A stretch of 64,000 nt of DNA from Streptomyces sp. S465 (GTDB taxonomy: Bacteria > Actinomycetota > Actinomycetes > Streptomycetales > Streptomycetaceae). The DNA lies in contig NZ_CP114036.1 of assembly GCF_026898115.1 (NCBI RefSeq), forward strand, positions 310,001 to 374,000, written 5' to 3'. The notes under the pieces are model-generated. The model made no database searches and was not told where the DNA came from. It worked only from the letters and a program-made list of their open reading frames with translations. Shown piece by piece: positions 60,888-64,000 of this stretch (the stretch's first letter is position 1; each line of letters begins with the position of its first letter). A program made the position numbers and the translations under genes.

Positions 60888-62339
60888 TCAGTCGCCCGTG
60901 TGGTTCCCCGCCCATACCGTGGGGGTCCGGCCCGCCCACGGGCTGGCCTGTTCGAGTTGTCCGGCGAGGCGGAAGAGGCTGCCTTCGAACCCGTAACCGG
61001 CGGCGAACTGGAGGCCGATCGGGAGCCCCGTCCCGGTGTCGGCCGTCACGGGTACGGACATGGCGGGTGTGCCCGCCACGTTGAACACCGCGGTGAACGG
61101 CGAGCGGTCGAGGATGCGGTCGAGCCAGCCGAGGCCGTCCAGCGCCTCGGCACCCTCGGCGTAGGTGCCCAACGGCACGGGAAGCTCCGGCAAGGTCGGG
61201 GTGAGCAGCATGTCGTAAGCGTCGAAGTACCGTGCCAGGCTTCGAGCGACCCGGTTCCGGACCGCGAGCGCGGTGACGAACTGGGCGCCGGTCACCCGCT
61301 GCCCGTAGTGGTAGCTCGCCAGGATCACCGGCTCGAGGGTCGAGGAGTCGACGGGCCGGTTCGAGGCGGCGGCCAGCTCGTCGACCGAGGCCGTGAGATT
61401 CGCCGTCCACAGAAGGGCGTTGGCCAGTACGAACTCTTCCCAGTCGACCCCGAGGCCGACGTCGGCCTCCGTCACCTGATGGCCGAGGGATTCCAGCAGA
61501 CGCGCGGTGCGGGAGAGCGCGTCGGCCACCGGTGGGGCCGTGCGGCGTCCGCCCCATGCCTGGGTGAGGACACCGATCCGCAGTGAACCCGGGTGGCGGG
61601 TGACCTCCTCCGCGTACGGCCGGGACGGTTGCTGGGCGAAGTAGGGGTCGCCCGGTTCCGGGCCCTGGATCTGGTCGAGCAGGACCGCACTGTCACGTAC
61701 GGTGCGGCTGACGCTGCCCTGCACGCCCAGGCCGTTGAAGATCTCGTCGATGCCGGGACCCACGGAGACCCGGCCACGGGTCGGCTTCAACCCGAAGAGG
61801 CCGTTGTAGGCGGCGGGGACGCGGATCGAGCCGGCGGCGTCGGTGGCGTGTGCGATCGGCACCACCCCGGCAGCGACCGCCGCGCCCGCTCCCCCGCTGG
61901 ATCCGCCCGCACTCCGCTCCAGGTCCCATGGGTTGCGGGTCGCGCCGTACAGCACGGGTTCCGTCGTGATGCTGTAGGCCATCTCCGGTGTCGCGGTACG
62001 CCCGAACGTCACGAGGCCGGCGCGACGGAAGCGCCGCATCAGGGAGGAGTCGGCGCGGGCGACATTGCCCGCCGCGAGGCGGCTGCCCAGCTCCGTTCGC
62101 CTGCCGGCCATGGAGACGCCGAGGTCCTTGATCAGGAACGGGACTCCGGCCAGTGGCGTACTGCCGGGGCTGGGCTCGTCGTCGGTCCGCCATGTCTCCA
62201 CGATGGCGTTGATCCGCGGATTGACCGCCTCCGCGGCCGCGCGTGCGGCTGCTTCCAGTTCGGCGGGGGTCACCTCGCCGTCGGCCACCAGCTGCGCGAG
62301 CCCGACCGCGTCGAAACCCACGTACTCGGAAACTTTCAC
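60888..62339 (-). CDS. Amidase (amidase-signature family)
   Basis: A 483-residue amidase with the Ser-cisSer-Lys triad visible as Lys71 in [10 protein letters not shown], Ser147 in [17 protein letters not shown] and Ser171 in [16 protein letters not shown]. Length and layout match AtzF/6-aminohexanoate-cyclic-dimer-hydrolase-like amidases that open amides of small acids. The GTG at 62339 is chosen because GGAG lies 5 bases upstream. It is divergent from a TetR gene with a palindrome between them, so it is probably induced by its own substrate. Confidence 0.92.
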   Translation of the reverse strand: MKVSEYVGFDAVGLAQLVADGEVTPAELEAAARAAAEAVNPRINAIVETWRTDDEPSPGSTPLAGVPFLIKDLGVSMAGRRTELGSRLAAGNVARADSSLMRRFRRAGLVTFGRTATPEMAYSITTEPVLYGATRNPWDLERSAGGSSGGAGAAVAAGVVPIAHATDAAGSIRVPAAYNGLFGLKPTRGRVSVGPGIDEIFNGLGVQGSVSRTVRDSAVLLDQIQGPEPGDPYFAQQPSRPYAEEVTRHPGSLRIGVLTQAWGGRRTAPPVADALSRTARLLESLGHQVTEADVGLGVDWEEFVLANALLWTANLTASVDELAAASNRPVDSSTLEPVILASYHYGQRVTGAQFVTALAVRNRVARSLARYFDAYDMLLTPTLPELPVPLGTYAEGAEALDGLGWLDRILDRSPFTAVFNVAGTPAMSVPVTADTGTGLPIGLQFAAGYGFEGSLFRLAGQLEQASPWAGRTPTVWAGNHTGD

Positions 62340-62428
62340 TGTCACTCCTGTCGATGAACGAAAAACGGAAAACGGAAACGAAGAGCGGGAAGCGGGACAG
62401 CAGGAAGCGATACCCGCGAGTACCGAAT

Positions 62429-62444
62429 GATACCCAGCGGTATC
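62429..62444. promoter_or_regulatory. Operator between the amidase and tetR genes
   Basis: A perfect 6-4-6 inverted repeat GATACC-CAGC-GGTATC. Related half-sites GATACC and GTACC occur at 62409-62425 and GGTACC at 62459-62464, giving a cluster of similar boxes between the two divergent genes. Confidence 0.6.
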
Positions 62445-62515
62445 GCATGGGACGAGCTGGTACCGTAGCAGAGAGACGAAGACCCCAAGACCCACCGGAC
62501 GTCTACGGAGCAGTC

Positions 62516-63142
62516 ATGGCAACGACCGCCGGCAGGCCGGGCAGGGTGGCGAAGCTGCCACCTCGCGAGCGCATCCTGGACGCGGCGGAAGAGCTCTTCC
62601 AGCGCGAGGGGATCCGGCGGGTGGGCGTCCAGGCGATCGCCGAGAAGGCCGAGACCACCAAAATGGCGATCTACCGGCACTTCGAAACCAAGGACGCCCT
62701 GGTCGCGGAGTGGCTGCGGATCGTCGCCGCCGACTACCAGGAGGCGTTCGACCGGGTCGAGGCCGAGTACCCCGGTCGGCCCCGGGAGCAGATCCTGGGC
62801 ATGGCCCGCTTCATCGCCGAGGGCTTGCCGGCGATCTCATATCGGGGCTGTCCGTTCATCAACTCCATCGCCGAGCTGCCCGACCGCTCCCATCCCGCCC
62901 GGCAGGTGATCGAGAAGCACAAGGCCCGCCAGACCCGCCGACTGGTCGGCATGTGCGCCGAGGCCGGACTGCCCGACCCCGAGCAGGCGGCGGCCGAGAT
63001 CACCTTCGTCCTCGAAGGCGCGCAGGTCAGCACGCAGAACGGAAGCATCGATCAGACGGGGGACCGGCTGATGCGGATCGTCGAGGGCATCGTGGACCGG
63101 CACCACTCCCCCGTCAGCGCCTCCCGGACGACCACCGGCTGA
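62516..63142 (+). CDS. TetR-family transcriptional regulator
   Basis: A 208-residue regulator with an HTH at about 15-62 (ILDAAEELFQREGIRRVGVQ, then TTKMAIYRHFETKDALV) and a C-terminal domain resembling the TetR_C_6/LmrA-type class, with a Cys-containing GCPFINSIAELPD segment near residue 110. ACGGAG lies 5 bases before the ATG at 62516. It probably represses the divergent amidase gene through the operator between them. Confidence 0.9.
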   Translation: MATTAGRPGRVAKLPPRERILDAAEELFQREGIRRVGVQAIAEKAETTKMAIYRHFETKDALVAEWLRIVAADYQEAFDRVEAEYPGRPREQILGMARFIAEGLPAISYRGCPFINSIAELPDRSHPARQVIEKHKARQTRRLVGMCAEAGLPDPEQAAAEITFVLEGAQVSTQNGSIDQTGDRLMRIVEGIVDRHHSPVSASRTTTG

Positions 63143-63196
63143 CCGAGCGGCCGGTGGCCCGAGAACGGCCACTCCCGGGCCACTCCTGACGGGACA

Positions 63197-64000
63197 TCAG
63201 GCACGTTCCGTGAGCAGTACCGCGAGGTGGTCCACGAATTGCGTGAGGCCGTCCAGCCGCGGACCACCCCGGGCAATCCGGAAGCCATGACGGCGCCCCC
63301 AGAACGCCGCCTGAACGGCATGGAACTGGGCCCAGCGCCGCACCCGTGTCCGATCGAGTTCCGCGGTCTCGGCGAAGACGTCCAGGACGCGGTGGACTGA
63401 CGCGCGCAGGTCGTCCGCCCCCAGAAGCGTCAGCGCACGCGATTTAAGCAGCGTGCCGGCGTCGTAGGCGGGGTCCCCCACGTATCCCTTGGGATCGACG
63501 GCCAGCCATGGCTCACGGTCGGCGCGCAGGATGTTCCGCGCGTGGAGATCGCCGTGGACGAGGGTGTCCGGCTGGTCGCGGCCCAGTTCGCGGGCGGTCG
63601 CCACGGCGGCGTCCACCACCTGACGCGAAAGGGTGTGCCTCAACTCCTCGGCATCCCCGCGCAGTTCCTCCTCCCAGGCGTCGGCCCGCTCACGCAGCCG
63701 GGGCAGGCCGGGCGGCGCGGGAACGGCCAGGCGACGGCTGAGCCGCCCGGCGATCGTCACCACCTCATCGCCGTCTTCGACCTCGGCCAGGGTCGCTGTC
63801 CGGACCCGCTCGAGCAGCATCGCGAAACGCTCGTCGTCGCGCTCGTACAGCAGGACGGCGCCGCGTCCGGCCCACGCCGCGAAGGCGTCCGGCTCATGCA
63901 CGTTTCCCGGGTGCGGAAACGACACCTTCAGCACAGCGGGTCCCTCGGCCCGGCCGCGCACCGGGACGACGACCCCGACACCGCCGTACATCACCTCGCC
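63197..64000 (-). CDS. Aminoglycoside phosphotransferase-like kinase (streptomycin 6-kinase type), partial
   Basis: The 5' end lies beyond the window. The visible ~268 residues show the APH(6)/hydroxyurea phosphotransferase layout: an N-lobe with VLKVSFPHP and a Glu-rich VLLYERDDERFAMLLERV, the catalytic loop LVHGDLHARNILRA, and the metal Asp in WLAVDPKGYVGDPAYDAG. APH(6) enzymes phosphorylate streptomycin, but many Streptomyces relatives have unknown substrates, so resistance cannot be claimed. It converges on the tetR gene, with a weak GC hairpin around 63157-63182. Confidence 0.85.
   Translation of the reverse strand, partial: GEVMYGGVGVVVPVRGRAEGPAVLKVSFPHPGNVHEPDAFAAWAGRGAVLLYERDDERFAMLLERVRTATLAEVEDGDEVVTIAGRLSRRLAVPAPPGLPRLRERADAWEEELRGDAEELRHTLSRQVVDAAVATARELGRDQPDTLVHGDLHARNILRADREPWLAVDPKGYVGDPAYDAGTLLKSRALTLLGADDLRASVHRVLDVFAETAELDRTRVRRWAQFHAVQAAFWGRRHGFRIARGGPRLDGLTQFVDHLAVLLTERA

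Noticed and set aside
63157..63182. Possible terminator between tetR and the kinase gene
   Set aside because: Arms GGCCCG/CGGGCC are only six bases with a 14-base loop; too weak to list as a separate feature.

Overview
The window looks like Streptomyces or a close actinomycete. It is GC-rich throughout, with GTG/TTG starts, purine-rich ribosome binding sites, many ATGA/GTGA overlaps, two TTA-containing genes, and a vdcBCD hydroxybenzoate decarboxylase operon of the kind described in Streptomyces. It reads as an accessory region: about 55 intact genes sit among at least eight decayed or truncated ones. No tRNA, rRNA, CRISPR array, transposase or origin was seen. All calls come from reading the sequence; no database search was run.

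0-9.6 kb holds the end of an EamA transporter, a small four-cysteine secreted protein resembling alpha-amylase inhibitors, respiratory gene fragments, a GH15 hydrolase, three SDR oxidoreductases, and a secreted pectate lyase behind two LacI-type operators. 9.6-17.1 kb holds two exporter operons, an MFS plus FAD-monooxygenase pair and an MMPL plus two-component system. Both start with the same ~165-nt conserved leader, in inverted orientation. 17-25.5 kb holds an AI-2E permease, a methyltransferase, a secreted GH3 beta-glucosidase, a decayed Pit phosphate transporter, a SpoIIE-type phosphatase, and an NmrA protein behind a duplicated operator.

25.6-39 kb holds a frameshifted MFS gene, a TetR/FAD-monooxygenase/RidA unit with a clear operator, a second TetR with a quinone oxidoreductase, a large LuxR (LAL) regulator, and a CoA-type operon (enoyl-CoA hydratase, Zn-alcohol dehydrogenase, thioesterase).

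39.8-57.3 kb is the most interesting region. A GntR gene faces an almost uninterrupted minus-strand run of about 14 genes. The run contains a split SsuABC-like ABC transporter (ATPase at the upstream end; binding protein and permease at the downstream end), a CoxG-like protein, an HpcH/HpaI aldolase, a LigJ-like hydratase, a TPP-dependent enzyme, a DUF3500 protein, two dihydroxyphthalate-decarboxylase-like proteins plus a deleted third copy, an amidohydrolase, a carboxylesterase and a second GntR. A divergent MFS gene and an unusual UbiX-like gene follow. A 7-3-7 GntR-type palindrome lies upstream of the gntR gene and again in the promoter region of the run. This looks like an undescribed catabolic pathway for an aromatic or polycarboxylic acid. 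57.3-64 kb holds an AraC regulator divergent from vdcBCD, an amidase divergent from a TetR gene, and a partial aminoglycoside-phosphotransferase-like gene.
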